Part shown: one piece after another, positions 62,555-64,000 of the stretch
How positions within the stretch are numbered: the first letter of the stretch is position 1
Layout: each line of letters starts with the position of its first letter
Source of the DNA: Symbiodinium natans
Lineage: Eukaryota > Sar > Dinophyceae > Suessiales > Symbiodiniaceae
Length of the DNA: 64,000 bases
Reading direction: 5' to 3'
NCBI GenBank assembly: GCA_905221605.1
Contig: CAJNDS010002832.1
Location: forward strand, 1 to 64,000
Position numbers and translations under genes: made by a program
The notes under the pieces: generated by a model
Told to the model about the DNA's origin: nothing
Database searches by the model: none
The model's input: the letters and a program-made list of their open reading frames with translations, nothing else

Positions 62555-63292
62555 AGAGGAGACTCTTTCATCAAATTCTTGTGGTGGCCGCCGCAGCATC
62601 CGCCTGCCGAAGTGCTGGGAGCAAATGCCTTGAACAAGAGGCGCCGGCTTGTCTTCAAGCAGGGCGAGAAACGGCACCAGCAGCGGAAGGGCTTGAGTCA
62701 CGGCAAGGACGCAAAGTACAGAGATGCGATCAGCAGACTTGACAGCAAATACTCCAGACATCAAGTTCCTGAATGGATTATGGATGAGATCGGCTACGAG
62801 GACTGCGACTGGCTGTCGCAAGAATCACGCTGGCAATTCTGGAGGAGGTTTCAGAACTGGACGGTTGAGTTCCACCTCCCTTGTCGAGATCCTATTGATC
62901 ACTTGCTGTCCATGTGCAACCGCAACATGCCACCACTGGACTGCAGGGGCGATTTGGTGACTCAGCTTGACAGCTGCATCAAGGCCTGGAGGGGCACGAC
63001 GGGCACGATTACCGACAAGCTGAGTTCCGATGAGTTCCCTTATGCCAGGCTAAGGTGTTATAACTTTTCAATGGCATCCAATTACATCGATTACATGAGC
63101 ACTCTGCTTCAGAAGAAGAAGCGTCAGGCAGAGCATCTATATCGTCCAACATTTGAGCCTAGAGACGTGAGCACGGAGTGCTTGCTGCACAACGCGACGG
63201 CCAGAGCCATAGCGGAGCAGCACCTCAAGCAGGTGCCGTACTACGCATTTTGCAGCCGATGCCTCGGCTCATGGCGGGATCTCCTTCGGTGA
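62555..63292 (+). CDS. Sulfotransferase-like exon B' and C-terminus (copy 2)
   Basis: Counterpart of 57984-58739 with RGDSFIKFLWWPPQHPPAEV at the start, the basic insert shortened by a few residues, FHLPCRDPIDHLLSMC in the middle and VPYYAFCSRCLGSWRDLLR at the end before TGA. The first exon ATG of copy 1 is ATC here. The high similarity over ~235 codons with an open frame argues that both copies are, or recently were, under selection. Confidence 0.6.
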   Translation, partial: RGDSFIKFLWWPPQHPPAEVLGANALNKRRRLVFKQGEKRHQQRKGLSHGKDAKYRDAISRLDSKYSRHQVPEWIMDEIGYEDCDWLSQESRWQFWRRFQNWTVEFHLPCRDPIDHLLSMCNRNMPPLDCRGDLVTQLDSCIKAWRGTTGTITDKLSSDEFPYARLRCYNFSMASNYIDYMSTLLQKKKRQAEHLYRPTFEPRDVSTECLLHNATARAIAEQHLKQVPYYAFCSRCLGSWRDLLR

Positions 63293-63515
63293 GACCGGAG
63301 ACGAGCTATCCTTCACTGGAAAGTGGTAGCTGTATTCTGTATTTTAGCTGAAAACTCAGAAAGGCACTCAAAGGGGCCAAAGGCCCAAAAGGTTTGAATT
63401 CCCTTGGATCCTCAAACCCCAAAATCTCAGACCGGAAAACGCTAAACCGTGGTCTACGCCCTAATTCCCCCCCACCCCTTTCAAGACTCCGAGACTCGTT
63501 TGCTGGGACTTTCTC

Positions 63516-64000
63516 CCTTGCGGAGGGAAAGCTCAAAGCTCTGTGTGGTAGCGCATAGTGCTTGTGACATCTGTGAGCAATTTGTCTTAGACGCTCGGTC
63601 AAAAGCGCATCTGCGTGCTCGGAGATTCAGTGCGTACAACGTGACTGGCACGAGTTGTCCAGTTTCCTGGCCAGGTCGTGGCTGCCCAGCATCGCCCGGC
63701 AGCAGAGGTGGCACAGAAAAAAGTCTTGTGCGAGGTGCAGTCTTTGTGTCGTACCGAAAGTCGGCGATCCCCTGGCTTTGGGTTCATGAGTAGTACTCAG
63801 CATGCCGCTGCCGCTGCCGCTGCTGTGGCAAGTGTCATAGCTACCACATACGGTTCAAACATGCATCTGCTGTTCGGTTGCAAAGCTTTGTCATACCAGG
63901 ACTTGCCAGTCGCTAGGCCATGCCGTGAGGAAAGCACTGGCACAAGCAGTGGGTCAATTTGCAGCGCCATCAACGGCCCTCGTGTTTGGGCGCCGCAGGC
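63516..64000. other. Window end, no recognisable gene
   Basis: A 114-codon plus frame (63449-63793) without an ATG shows no motif. A short GCTGCC microrepeat lies near 63803-63822. A further gene may start beyond the window. Confidence 0.4.

Larger units (their letters stand above)
59095..63515 (+). repeat. Duplicated gene block, copy 2
   Basis: Matches 55240-58990 throughout, including the 3' region after the last exon (63293-63515 with 58740-58990). It is interrupted by the 741-bp element at 61727-62467. Confidence 0.85.

Overview
The window looks like nuclear DNA of a dinoflagellate, probably of the Suessiales/Symbiodiniaceae type. This rests on content, not on a marker gene. Many short interstitial arrays of TTTAGGG/CCCTAAA occur (the Arabidopsis-type telomere unit known from several dinoflagellates). 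There are tandem duplicated gene blocks, Copia-type retroelements, many broken copies of a GC-rich non-LTR retrotransposon with a restriction-like endonuclease domain, and a 12-nt match to the 3' end of the dinoflagellate spliced leader. No rRNA, tRNA, bacterial operon or CRISPR structure was seen.

Layout. 1-7726 is a giant palindrome: two inverted copies of a truncated Copia-type element (leader, Gag, protease, integrase, no reverse transcriptase) meeting with almost no spacer near 3864. 7.7-12.9 kb is gene-poor, with a ~49-bp minisatellite, a LINE endonuclease remnant, and a 188-bp inverted-terminal-repeat element that is an internal deletion form of a 1.37-kb relative nearby. 12.9-27.5 kb holds three tandem ~3.6-kb units, each with one uninterrupted gene for an unrecognised Cys-rich protein with many N-glycosylation sequons. 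The second and third units are separated by 3.7 kb of Ser/Thr-rich coding-like fragments. 27.5-39 kb is dominated by telomere-like arrays of alternating orientation, short exon-like pieces, an inverted minisatellite, microsatellites and a ~0.5-kb foldback; a decayed fourth unit of the tandem family can be traced at 28.8-29.95 kb.

42.3-55.1 kb is a retrotransposon graveyard. It has at least five LINE fragments, one carrying a clean internal 1.2-kb inversion whose joins fall in the codons for the RT active site and for the endonuclease domain. A nearly complete minus-strand Copia element (45.05-50.58 kb), broken by several frameshifts, lies between two same-strand LINE pieces. 55.2-63.5 kb is a direct duplication of a multi-exon gene for a protein with sulfotransferase-like motifs (KTAGS loop and CRDP motif). 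In each copy a canonical domain is followed by a second domain whose P-loop is degenerate. The second copy is interrupted by a 741-bp inverted-repeat element made mainly of a GACGACGG-type minisatellite.

The best candidates for real host genes are the three tandem Cys-rich genes and the duplicated two-domain sulfotransferase-like gene. The rest is mostly mobile or repetitive DNA. Exon boundaries are estimates, family names rest on motifs recognised by eye, and no database search was run.
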